From Sutterella sp. AM11-39 (lineage in GTDB: Bacteria > Pseudomonadota > Gammaproteobacteria > Burkholderiales > Burkholderiaceae_F), in the NCBI RefSeq assembly GCF_003472385.1, contig NZ_QRLV01000008.1, forward strand, positions 1 to 64,000: a stretch of DNA of 64,000 bases, written 5' to 3'. The notes below the pieces were generated by a model. That model was not told the DNA's origin. It saw nothing but the letters and a program-made list of their open reading frames with translations, and did not search any database. Both the position numbers and the translations under genes were made by a program. This document shows positions 49,891 through 62,400 of this stretch, one piece after another. Numbering within the stretch: the first letter of the stretch is position 1; each line of letters begins with the position of its first letter.

Positions 49891-49976
49891 AACCGCCACC
49901 TCCTTTGAAAAAAAAGCGGGACACACGCTCAAGTTAGTCTCTCGCGTATGCTCCCGCCCAAAGTTTCAAGCTTCGC

Positions 49977-50009
49977 CGCAAGGCTCATGCACGAGGCATG
50001 AACCCTGCG
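49977..50009 (-). repeat. Stem-loop after the 50031 autotransporter gene
   Basis: CGCA-GGTTCATGC pairs with GCATGAGCC-TGCG (one G-U pair and single bulges) around a five-base loop, just past the stop codon. No U-tract follows, so it is probably a stabiliser or weak terminator. Confidence 0.45.
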
Positions 50010-50030
50010 ATGGCCAAAATGCTCTTCCGA

Positions 50031-53000
50031 TTAGAAGAGATAGGAAGCCTTCAGGTTGAACGTATTGTTCGAACGACCGTCGTTGCCAAAGCCATACTTG
50101 TAGCTCAGGCCGAAGCGAACGGCGTCCGTACCGGCGTTCACGCCGATCGACGCGTTGTAGACGTTGTCGATGACGTCCACGTCGCCGATGATCGTTTCAA
50201 CTTCGGTGTCGCCGATCTGCGGAGCAGCCGTGAAGTCGATTTCCGGAGCAACCTGCCAACCGGAAGCCGTTTCAAAGACGCCCTTGATCGTCACACCGAT
50301 CGGCATTTCGATCACGTTCATCTTGTCCATGCTCAGACCGCGGTAGTCATCCACGTCAATGGATGCCCAACGGACACCGGCGTGCGGAACAACCTGCAGA
50401 ACCTTGCCTTCGTATGCCTTCCAGTCGGCGCGAACACCGAGCGAGAAGACCGTGGAATCGAGCGACTCGGAAGCAGAAGCACCTGCAACAGAACCGCCGA
50501 TATCGTTGTCAAGCCACAGGTAGGACATATCGCCCGTGAAGGTCAAACCGCCAAAGTCCTTGCCGGCGTACACGGACAGACCCCAGAAGTCGGAATCGGT
50601 CGAGTACTTGGAAACGGAATCTTCGCTGTCGCCGTCGCCGCTACCGATCGAGAGAGCAGCACCGACGCGAGCGCCTTCACCGAAGCCGAAGTCAACGCCG
50701 AGCATGCCGCCGTAGATATCGGAGCTGTAGCCGGAATCACCGTAGAGCGAATCGGACTCGTTGGAGCCGTAGAAGACATCAGCCCAAACACCGAGGCCCT
50801 TCTTGGCATCCAGATTACGCTGGATCAACGCGTTGGAAATCAATTCCATCGAGTCGTAGGCCATGTTGTAGGTACCGGCCGTAACAGGAGCAACCATGTA
50901 TTCCTTAGTTGCACGGACACCGTCGTTCGTGAGCTTCTGGTCGTTGCCTTCCCCAACAACGAATCCGGAGGAAGAGCTACCGATAGCAGCAAGAACCTTC
51001 TGGTTGTCACGGTTTGCACCCTCAGCAAGCACACTGCCGAGAGCTCCCCTGAGGTCTGCATCCGTGGTTACGTCGTCATTGATGGATACAACAAGATCCG
51101 TGCGTTCGGACGTGCCGGCTTCAGGATCAGCTGCAACGTCTTTGAATTGCACATCCAAGAATGCATTTGAAGACTTAAAGACTGCCTTGGTATTTCCGGG
51201 GGCTTCCAGCGTGCCATCAACCCAAGTCAGTGTCTTGGTGGAATAAAGATTTGCCAAAACACCCGTGCCTTTAGGATTGAATACCACCTTCTCAGCCTGG
51301 AAGACAACATCTCCAGAGGAGAAGGCATCCATATTGACAACGGTAACCACATCGCTACCTACAGCAATACCTTTGCCACGCGGACCAACCTGGCCAATCT
51401 CGATGTAACCGGTGTCTCCAACACTAACGGTCTTGTCCACATAGAAGCCATTTAAGGCTTCTGTGTCTTCGCCGAACTTGCCGTCGTTGATAGCACCGCG
51501 CAATGCTTCTCCTGCAGCATGATTCGTCGTCAGGATGTTATCGTTGCCACTGGCGCCACCAATGATCACCTTACCATTGACTTGGGGTTGATCAACGTCG
51601 GCACGTGCATTGGGATTCTGTGGAGGAACGGTACCCAGAACCAACGTAGCATCTTTCGTCAAAGTAACATCAGATTCAATCAGTCCAACCTTCAGGACAC
51701 CCGCATCAACTGTCGTGGTACCTTCACCGGACAAAGTCTGGACATCCAAACCACCCGTAACGGTTGCATTGGCATCGGCATTCAACAAAATGTTCTGAGC
51801 GGTGTAATTACCCATAACATTCAGCGTACCCGAGACCTCGAGCGTCTCAACGTTGACGTTGCCGGAAGAAGACGCTGACGAACCAAGTTGAACATCCGTC
51901 GCCTTGACGGCGTTAACCTTGGATTCAGGATCGAAGTGGAAGATGTCCGAACCATTGCCCTCAAGCGTCAAGAGCTTGCCTTCGCCAGCACCGGAAACCG
52001 AGGCAGTTTCGGAGTTACCGAAATTAATGCTGCCGAGAGTGGTTTCGTCCGTAACCGTGAAGGAGCCATTTCCAGCCTGACCCACTTGATCAGCAAGGTA
52101 GAAACCGCTGGCCTTGGTATCGGTCAGATCTTCGCCCTCAAGGTTAAGCGTTCCTTCGGACAGAGAAACTTGCATTCCTTCGCCAAACAGGTCCTGGATT
52201 TGCTTCAACCGTTCGAGAGTGTAGCTTTCCGTGAAACCGGTAAGGTCCAATACGCCAGTACCGCCAACAAGGTCAATATTGCTGTCCTCTGGGGTCCAAC
52301 CTTGTCCGTCTTCCGTACGATTGAAAAAGTTCTTGTAGTCGAGCTTCAGGATGCCATCGTTTGTCAAAGCACCCTCGGCTGCACCACCGGCAGTCAACGA
52401 TCCATTAATGTTCAGTGAGCCACCGTTTTCAACAGTAACCTTGCCTTCATTGTTCTCCTTACCTGCGGAGAATGCGAGATCAGTGACGTTAAGTTCCCCG
52501 CCTTGAACATTAACGGTACCCTTCTTTGCTACTTCCAAAGTCGAGTAGGTGTACGAACCCGAGACGATGTTCAACGTACCAGAAGTCGCTGCCGTGCCAA
52601 CCTTGAGCTTATCCTGATAATTTGAACCGGCAACCCAAAGCTCGCCACCGTTGAGGTTGTAGACAGATTCAAAGGCCAGCAATAACGTGTGATGCGGAGT
52701 CACACCTTCTTGATTGTGCTCCTGATCCTCGGTGCCACCAGCATTCAGATCCTGAATATTAAAAATGCCGTCTTCATTGACAGTGACATTCTTAAACTCG
52801 TTGTCATCCTGCCAAATGGATGCATTGAGGCGACCATCATCAATGTTAACCTGACCATAAGTCGAAGCATTACCGTTCTTGAGGGTAATGTTTGCACCAT
52901 TACGAATATCAAGTTCCAGATCTTCTGCTTCCGAATCAAGGTCGATCGTATCTACTGCACCGTCAGCTATAAGTTTCGAGTCCTCCACGGTGTTCGAGAA

Positions 53001-53837
53001 ATGGATTTTTCCGAGAACCTTGGAAGTCGAGCCAAGAATTACCGTGGCACGATCTGCATCACCCTTAACTTCGATAGCAGAAGCATTTTCACCTTCTGCA
53101 GAGATCGTGCCATTGTTTTCGAACGTGTTGTCACTGGTATTGATCAAAACGCCGTGACCAAAGATGAGGTTGTCGCGTACTTCTGTGATTTCACCAACAT
53201 TGATCGTGCCATTGTTAACTGCAGTCGAGCCCGAAGCTCCACCAAGTTCAATACCGGCCCCCTGATCTAAAACGGTGATCGTACCGTTAACGCCATTCTC
53301 GATGTGACTGGCAACACCCGTCTCAACAGTCATGCCATAGGCATTCTTAGCGACAATGTCACCCTCGTTGACGACAGTAGCACCGCCCCCGGCCATCATG
53401 CCTTTTTGGGACCAGGACTTAGCGTCTTTACCGGCCTGGATATAAATCTTGCCGGTATTGGTCAACTTAACGCCCGTTCCTTTGGCGTTCAACGCGTGAG
53501 ACTGAGTACCACTACCAGTTGCCGTTACCCAAATTTCCTTCCCCTCGATGACGTGATCACCTTCGGTGGAAATCGATACAAAACCAGTCTTACCTTCACT
53601 CTGAACATAGTTGTACTGGCTCTGCGTCAAGTCCTCAACTGTCTTATAGCGATCCGTGGTCTCTTCAATCCCCTCAGGATCGGCCCAGCCCTGAGCCATA
53701 ACCGTACCCATTGCGAGTGCGGCCGCTGCGGCGATCACAATCTTGGCAGCCTTTTTGTGGGGAGTTGCAGCTGCTTCGCTGGCAACAACCATCGTGCCGC
53801 GAACCTTGCTGAACACAACTTTAAACGTCCGATTCAT
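50031..53837 (-). CDS. Large autotransporter adhesin-like protein with ESPR signal
   Basis: The 1268-residue protein starts MNRTFKVVFSKVRGTMVVAS, an extended signal peptide region, followed by the hydrophobic core AKIVIAAAAALAMGTVMAQ. The passenger is a long run of short beta strands rich in Gly, Asn, Thr and Val (for example NGTISAEGENASAIEVKG), expected to fold as a right-handed beta helix. The last 290 residues form a type V barrel ending in NTFNLKASYLF with a terminal Phe. The Shine-Dalgarno AAGGAG is strong. Its promoter spacer contains eight G (53883-53890). It interrupts the rpsP operon. A surface adhesin role is likely but the ligand is unknown. Confidence 0.93.
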   Translation of the reverse strand: MNRTFKVVFSKVRGTMVVASEAAATPHKKAAKIVIAAAAALAMGTVMAQGWADPEGIEETTDRYKTVEDLTQSQYNYVQSEGKTGFVSISTEGDHVIEGKEIWVTATGSGTQSHALNAKGTGVKLTNTGKIYIQAGKDAKSWSQKGMMAGGGATVVNEGDIVAKNAYGMTVETGVASHIENGVNGTITVLDQGAGIELGGASGSTAVNNGTINVGEITEVRDNLIFGHGVLINTSDNTFENNGTISAEGENASAIEVKGDADRATVILGSTSKVLGKIHFSNTVEDSKLIADGAVDTIDLDSEAEDLELDIRNGANITLKNGNASTYGQVNIDDGRLNASIWQDDNEFKNVTVNEDGIFNIQDLNAGGTEDQEHNQEGVTPHHTLLLAFESVYNLNGGELWVAGSNYQDKLKVGTAATSGTLNIVSGSYTYSTLEVAKKGTVNVQGGELNVTDLAFSAGKENNEGKVTVENGGSLNINGSLTAGGAAEGALTNDGILKLDYKNFFNRTEDGQGWTPEDSNIDLVGGTGVLDLTGFTESYTLERLKQIQDLFGEGMQVSLSEGTLNLEGEDLTDTKASGFYLADQVGQAGNGSFTVTDETTLGSINFGNSETASVSGAGEGKLLTLEGNGSDIFHFDPESKVNAVKATDVQLGSSASSSGNVNVETLEVSGTLNVMGNYTAQNILLNADANATVTGGLDVQTLSGEGTTTVDAGVLKVGLIESDVTLTKDATLVLGTVPPQNPNARADVDQPQVNGKVIIGGASGNDNILTTNHAAGEALRGAINDGKFGEDTEALNGFYVDKTVSVGDTGYIEIGQVGPRGKGIAVGSDVVTVVNMDAFSSGDVVFQAEKVVFNPKGTGVLANLYSTKTLTWVDGTLEAPGNTKAVFKSSNAFLDVQFKDVAADPEAGTSERTDLVVSINDDVTTDADLRGALGSVLAEGANRDNQKVLAAIGSSSSGFVVGEGNDQKLTNDGVRATKEYMVAPVTAGTYNMAYDSMELISNALIQRNLDAKKGLGVWADVFYGSNESDSLYGDSGYSSDIYGGMLGVDFGFGEGARVGAALSIGSGDGDSEDSVSKYSTDSDFWGLSVYAGKDFGGLTFTGDMSYLWLDNDIGGSVAGASASESLDSTVFSLGVRADWKAYEGKVLQVVPHAGVRWASIDVDDYRGLSMDKMNVIEMPIGVTIKGVFETASGWQVAPEIDFTAAPQIGDTEVETIIGDVDVIDNVYNASIGVNAGTDAVRFGLSYKYGFGNDGRSNNTFNLKASYLF

Positions 53838-53876
53838 TCGTAACTCCTTGGTTAGGTTGGACTAAAGTTGTGCAAC

Positions 53877-53906
53877 AGGCTACCCCCCCCGTTTGCCGTT
53901 TGTCAA
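53877..53906 (-). promoter_or_regulatory. Promoter of the 50031 autotransporter with poly-G spacer
   Basis: On the minus strand TTGACA (53901-53906) is a perfect -35. After 18 bases, the last eight of which are G, lies TAGCCT (53877-53882) as the -10. One G fewer gives the optimal 17-base spacer. The predicted start leaves a leader of about 30 bases before the ATG at 53837. Confidence 0.7.
53883..53890 (-). repeat. Poly-G tract (8 G on coding strand) in promoter spacer
   Basis: Eight C on the plus strand, eight G on the coding strand, exactly filling the space before the -10. Changes in length would alter promoter strength, as in Neisseria opc and porA. Confidence 0.85.
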
Positions 53907-54025
53907 GATGTTCTCAGGAAAACGCCAACTGTGGTATCCGTCCCACAATCAGGACAATTTCAATTAAGTAGCTGATTTTTAAAGAGTTTTTGATTTGTTT
54001 GGAAATAAACGCCCGTGTCGCTGAT

Positions 54026-54048
54026 GCTTTTTTGCAACGCAAAAAAGC
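54026..54048 (-). terminator. Possible terminator after trmD
   Basis: GCTTTTTTGC (54026-54035) and GCAAAAAAGC (54039-54048) form a perfect ten-base-pair stem just past the trmD stop. The U-tract is in the stem rather than behind it, so efficiency is unsure. Confidence 0.45.
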
Positions 54049-54058
54049 GGCTTTCCTG

Positions 54059-54811
54059 CTATTTTTCTGACGTCAGCGACAAGAGGATTTTTTCGTCGTT
54101 CTTGGTCAAAAGCCCTTGCGACCTAGCTTTCCCAATGAGCTCTGGTCTGTTTTTAACCGTTGCTTCCAGACTCTTTTCACGACGCCACTTTTCGATGTTG
54201 GCATGGTGTCCCGTGAGCAACACATCAGGCACACGCATGCCGTGCCACTCTTCGGGGCGGGTGTAGTGCGGCGCGTCCAGAAGCCCCGTTGAAAACGACT
54301 CGTCAGAGGCCGACAAATCCTTGATTGCGCCAGGCAGCTGACGCACGATGGCGTCAATCAATGCGCAGGCGGCCAGTTCTGCTCCTGAAAGCACAAAGTC
54401 ACCCAGACTGATGAGTTCATCAACACAAGTGTTCAGGAAACGCTCGTCAATGCCCTCGTAACGACCGCAAATCAGCACCAGCTGCAAATCGTCACACGTG
54501 GAAAACGCGCGTACGCGTGCGTCCGTCAAATGCGCTGCCGACGGAGCAAAAGCGAGCACGCGGCCGTTGTTGCCCGAAGCGCGAATGCACTGCAGCGTTT
54601 GATACAGCGGTTCGGCCATCATCACCATGCCGGGACCGCCCCCGAAAGGACGATCGTCAACGGTGCGATGCACGTCGGTCGTCACATCGCGCGGATTCCA
54701 GAAATGCACGTTCCAGAGTCCCCGTTTCATGGCTCGGGACGTGATGCCGAAATCTTTCACCGCCGTGAAGATTTCCGGGAAAAGCGTAATGACGTCAAAG
54801 CGCGCTGCCAC
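54059..54811 (-). CDS. trmD: tRNA (guanine-37-N1)-methyltransferase
   Basis: TrmD (250 residues, GTG start, Shine-Dalgarno GAGGAA) methylates G37 next to the anticodon and prevents +1 frameshifts. The SPOUT trefoil knot has LVLICGRYEGIDERF and SLGDFVLSGAELA. The N-terminal MAARFDVITLFPEIF is typical. It is 15 bases after rimM. In most relatives rplS would follow directly; here the 4.2 kb autotransporter region comes next. Confidence 0.98.
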   Translation of the reverse strand: MAARFDVITLFPEIFTAVKDFGITSRAMKRGLWNVHFWNPRDVTTDVHRTVDDRPFGGGPGMVMMAEPLYQTLQCIRASGNNGRVLAFAPSAAHLTDARVRAFSTCDDLQLVLICGRYEGIDERFLNTCVDELISLGDFVLSGAELAACALIDAIVRQLPGAIKDLSASDESFSTGLLDAPHYTRPEEWHGMRVPDVLLTGHHANIEKWRREKSLEATVKNRPELIGKARSQGLLTKNDEKILLSLTSEK

Positions 54812-54826
54812 GATTCAATTTCCTCG

Positions 54827-55351
54827 TTAAATCCAGGACGGATCCCAATCGACGCGCACGACGCCTTCATCGAGATCCACTTCCAGCACGTATTGCTCGA
54901 CGTCGGGAATCAGGTACACGGCGTCCTTGCCGTTCACCTTCGGACCACCTTCGACCTTGAAGATGTCCTGCACGGTGTTGGTACCGATTTCGGTCACGCG
55001 TCCGAGTTCAACGCCTTGCTGATTGACGACGGGCAGCCCGATCACGTCTGCAGCCCACACTTCGCCTTCGCCGGCTTCCGGGAAGTCTTCACGCAGCACG
55101 CCGATGCGGCCGCGCAAAGCATCGGCGTCTTCCTTGTTGAGAACGCCAGTGATGCGGGCAATGAGCATCTGGCCGTGAACCTTGAGTTCCTCGACTTCGA
55201 GCGTCTTGGTGTTGCCGCGGATGTCAGTCAGGAACCAGCGCTTGGTCGCGGCAAGAATTTCCGGTTCTTCAAAAGGCACCACGCGAACCCAGCCGCGTAC
55301 GCCGTAAGCGCCGTTGGTACGGCCCACTGTCAGGATTTTGTTGTCGGACAT
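54827..55351 (-). CDS. rimM: Ribosome maturation factor RimM
   Basis: RimM (174 residues) binds uS19 and helps the 30S head to mature. The N-terminal RimM domain has VGRTNGAYGVRGWVRV, and the C-terminal PRC-barrel has LPVVNQQGVELGRVTEIG and VDWDPSWI. It lies between rpsP and trmD, but an intergenic leader of 276 bases with a terminator-like hairpin precedes it, so expression may be uncoupled from rpsP. Confidence 0.96.
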   Translation of the reverse strand: MSDNKILTVGRTNGAYGVRGWVRVVPFEEPEILAATKRWFLTDIRGNTKTLEVEELKVHGQMLIARITGVLNKEDADALRGRIGVLREDFPEAGEGEVWAADVIGLPVVNQQGVELGRVTEIGTNTVQDIFKVEGGPKVNGKDAVYLIPDVEQYVLEVDLDEGVVRVDWDPSWI

Positions 55352-55370
55352 AAAACCAAAATCGGAAATT

Positions 55371-55530
55371 AAAAAAGCGGCCTCTCCGTTTTCCGGAAAG
55401 ACCGCCTTCGGCGTTGGTGAGACGTCACTATTCTTGATCAGGAAACCGCCGGGTACTGCGAGTTAGATACCGAACCCATCTCAAAGAGGATAGCCGTCGG
55501 CGCATTCGGGTGTGCTTGGACACGAGAGGC
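55371..55530 (-). promoter_or_regulatory. Structured rpsP-rimM intergenic leader with terminator and possible antiterminator
   Basis: On the minus strand a twelve-base-pair hairpin (55377-55388 with 55394-55405) is followed by TTTTTT (55371-55376), an intrinsic terminator 20 bases before rimM. Upstream, GCCTCTC (55524-55530) is the exact complement of GAGAGGC in the terminator's 3' arm (55380-55386), so an antiterminator fold is possible. The rest of the 276-base gap has small hairpins (CCGT/ACGG, GTGT/ACAC, CGCC/GGCG). No known RNA family was recognised. Confidence 0.55.
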
Positions 55531-55627
55531 ACGGCACCGAAGCAGCGAGGTTCGCAGGCAGTCCGTCTGACGGTCGGGTTAATTTTCCTTCGTTTGAAAG
55601 TTCCGTCTTACGTCGTCTTGTCGCTGA

Positions 55628-55879
55628 TTAGGCGGCAGCCTTCTTGGCACCCTTGAGGATGCGGGCGACGGTGTCGCTCATCTGAGCGCCGTTCTTGACC
55701 CAGTGAGCCACGCGTTCTTCATTGAACGTCAGGCGCTGCGGGCCTTCGGCGATCATCGGGTTGTAGAAGCCCAGACGTTCGTTGAAGCGGCCGTCACGAC
55801 GATTGCGGGAATCGGTCACGACGATGTTGTAGAAGGGACGCTTCTTGGAGCCCGAGCGGGACAGACGAATGATAACCAT
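55628..55879 (-). CDS. rpsP: Ribosomal protein bS16
   Basis: bS16 (83 residues) binds 16S rRNA early in 30S assembly. It starts [20 protein letters not shown], with the signature [15 protein letters not shown]. It is the first gene of the rpsP-rimM-trmD set, with its own promoter and a folded leader upstream. Confidence 0.98.
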   Translation of the reverse strand: MVIIRLSRSGSKKRPFYNIVVTDSRNRRDGRFNERLGFYNPMIAEGPQRLTFNEERVAHWVKNGAQMSDTVARILKGAKKAAA

Positions 55880-55907
55880 TGTATTTTTCCTCTTTTAAAT
55901 CAATGCG

Positions 55908-55959
55908 CCCGTACCAGGCGCTTTCAAAATTTGCCGTCTTGCCAACCGGCAAGTACGGG
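55908..55959 (-). promoter_or_regulatory. Folded 5' leader of rpsP
   Basis: CCCGTAC and GTACGGG (55908-55914, 55953-55959) form an outer stem of seven pairs. Inside, CTTGCC (55938-55943) pairs with GGCAAG (55948-55953), sharing one base with the outer arm. It sits between the promoter and the ribosome binding site and could be a bS16 autoregulatory site. Confidence 0.4.
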
Positions 55960-55999
55960 ACGCAAAACCGCCGCACGCAGCCGCTTTGCGAAAGGCGCA

Positions 56000-56029
56000 A
56001 TTTTACGCGCAAATTTCCTAAAAAATCAA
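56000..56029 (-). promoter_or_regulatory. Promoter of the rpsP operon
   Basis: On the minus strand TTGATT (56024-56029) and TAAAAT (56000-56005) are 18 bases apart, in the gap just past the ligA stop. Confidence 0.6.
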
Positions 56030-56032
56030 GCC

Positions 56033-59421
<3,389 letters not shown>

Positions 59422-59476
59422 GCGCCTGACTCCGTTAACGTTTGAACAATCGGAAATTGTAGTGCAAGAGACCGTT

Positions 59477-62400
59477 TTATTGGGCTGCCATCTCGGAGGC
59501 CTGCTCCACATCCACTGATACGACACGAGAAACGCCGGGCTCTTTCATGGTAACGCCGACCAGGGTTCGCAAATGCTCCATCGTGACTCGGTGATGCGTA
59601 ATCATCATGAACTGCGTGTTGCTGCTCATCTGCAGGATGCGACGGGCCAGTCGATCCTGATTGGCTTCATCGAGCGGTGCGTCGACTTCGTCAAGCAAAC
59701 AGAAGGGAGCCGGGTTGAGTTTGAAGATGGCAAAGACGAGCGCCGTGGCCGTCATTGCCTGCTCTCCGCCCGAAAGCAGTTTGACGCTGGCGTTTTTCTT
59801 GCCCGGCGGCTGAGCCGACACCTCGACGCCCGCTTCCAGAATCTCTTCGCCGCTCATCCGCAGTTCGGCACTGCCGCCGCCGAAAAGCCCCGTAAACATC
59901 TCCCGGAAGTTCTTGTTGACCTCCGTAAATGTGGTGCGCAACAGCTCTCGGGTTTCGGCATCGATCTTGCGAATCGTTGCTTCCAGGTTGGCGATGGCTT
60001 CTTCCAAGTCCGCCACCTGTCGTTCGGTTTCTTCCATCGCGCGGCGGCTTTCCTGAAGGTTCTCAAGCGCGGCATGGTTGACCGCTCCCAGCGCGGCAAT
60101 GGCTTCGTTTAGGCGCGAAACGCGGCTCTTGAGCGTGGACGCGCGCAACCCCTCTTCCTGCACCTGCAACGCCAGCGCCTGACGATCGGCCTGAGCGGCA
60201 TCCAAGTGCTCGGTAAAGACCGCGCTTTGCGTAATCCAGCTTTCTCGGCGCACCTTGAGGTCCGCGATTTCCTGCAGCAACGGCGTCTGGGCGGCGTTCA
60301 AATCCGCATTGCGGGTGCGTGCGGCTTCAAGTTCCTCTTCGGCTCGGGCGCACTCAGCCTCGGCCGCCTTGTGCGCTTCGTTTTTGCCGTTGAGTTCCTC
60401 AAGCACGCGCGACAGCCCCTCGCGTTGGGCAGTCTCGTCCAGGCTTTCGCGGCGAGCGGCCAGTTCTTCCATATGCGCCGTCAGATTTTCAATTTCCTCG
60501 TCGGCTCCGCTCTGTCGCTCCTTCGCATCGCGCACGCGTTCCTGATTGGTCTGCAACTGCACGCGCATGAGTTCGATCTGACTTTCCAGACTTCTGACTT
60601 TTTCCGTCAGAGCCGACGAAGCGTGTTCAGCCTCTTCAAGCGCCACCTTGGCGTCAAGCGTCTTTTGTTGAACCTCTGCAAGCGTCTGATCAGCTTGCTC
60701 GAACGCCGCATCCGTCTCTTCCTGCTGCGCCATGAGTTCTTCGTGACGCATTTTCAGTTCGGCTTCCTGATCGGCCGTTCGACGGCTCTTTTCACGCCAG
60801 GCATCAATGGCGGCGGACAGTGCCGAATATTCGACCTGCAGCATGTGCAGCTCGTTGCGGCTTGCATCGGCCGCGCGGCTCGTTTCGGCAGCCTGCGCTT
60901 GAGCCACTTTCAGGGCCCCCTGCTGAGCCACCAGTTTTTCGTCAATCGCATCGAGCTCATCGCGCTCGCGTGTGGACTGTTCCGAAAGCGTGCGAATTTC
61001 GGCCGCCCGAGACATGACGCCGGCACTTTCGCTCTCCTCAGCCCAGAAGCTGATCGAAATCGCGTCAACAATATGGCCCTTTGGCGTGACAAAACGCTCG
61101 CCACGGGCAAGTTCCGAGCGTCGAGCCACCGCCTCATCGAGCGTATCGGTGACATAAACGCCGGCAAGCCATTCCTCGAGCGCCCCTTTTACCTTAGGGT
61201 CGTCCGAGGCGACTTTTTCGGCAAGCGGTTTGGCAAGCTTAGGCAGAGATGCCGTCTGCCCCTTGGGCTCACCGTAAAACACGAGGCGCGCGGGAGGCGG
61301 ATCGTATTCAAAACCGGCCGCTCGTTCGAGAACGCTCATGTTGAGCGCCCCTGCTTTGGCGCTTAACACCGCTTCGAGCGCCACGGCCCAACCGTCTTCA
61401 ACCGTAATCTTTTCGAAAAGACGCGCGGCTTGGGAGAGTCCCATTTTGCCGAGCCATGCCGGAAGCTTGCCTTCGGCCTGAGACTTTTGCTGCAGCGCTT
61501 CAAGCGCCTGCAGTCGAGCTACGGTACGGGCGTGAATCGCACTCAGGCGTTCCTTTTGAGCACGGGTCTCATCGTTGGCGTTGCGAGACAACTCAAGCTC
61601 GGTCTTTTTTTCCTCAACCGTTGCCGTCAGTTCTTCAAACTGCGCCTGCGTCTCTTCAATCAGCGCCGAAAGCTCGGCAAAGCGCTCTTCATCGGGCGCC
61701 TGCCCCGATCGGCGCTCGGCTTCGATCGCTTCCAGCCGCGCTTCAACGTCGTTTAATTCACGCGTCAAAGCCTGCATCTGGACGTTTAGAACTTCCATTC
61801 GCTTTTCATGTGCGGCAGCATCCTGTCGGGCCTTTTCGTAAGCCTCTTTTTTCTCCTCGCATTCCTGCTGAAGTTCCAGTGCGCTTTCCTGAGCGGCCGC
61901 ACACTCTTCGGTCATGGCCTCAGCGTTTTCGCGCAGTTCCTGCTCCTTGGCGGCGAGTTCGGCCAACCGACTCAAAGCGGTATCCCGTTCGTTGCGGCGT
62001 CGTGCAATGCTCTCTGCCGCATTGGCGATTTCGCGGGCAAGCGAATCCTTTTCCGTAATGATGCGTGCAATCGCCCCTTCGAGTTCAGTGACGCGGGCAT
62101 TGGCCTGCCAAGCCGCTTCGCGCGCCTTGTCAGCCGCTTCGCGCCTAACGCGGGCCTCTTCCTTTAAAGCATCAATCTGCGTTGTAAGTTTTTGCAGTTC
62201 GCCTCTTCCCTGCAGCAAATCGGCTTCACGCGCCGCAATCTGCGCGTTGACCTTATTGACCGCCGCTCCCGCATCTTGCTCCTGCAGGAAGTACCACAAG
62301 AGTTCCGCCGTATCCCTTTGGCCGGTGAGTTCCTTCCATCGAGCGGCCACTTCGGCTTCGGCCGTCAGGCGCTCGATTTCGGTACGCTTCGTCTCCTGCA

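Noticed and set aside
55440..55560. Plus-strand similarity to 5S rRNA (TGCGAGTTAGATACCGAAC)
   Set aside because: Only short scattered matches; stems I and V of 5S cannot be formed and no rRNA genes are near.
55380..55560. 6S RNA in the rpsP-rimM gap
   Set aside because: A closing stem is possible, but the central bubble and conserved boxes were not found; kept only as an unassigned structured region.
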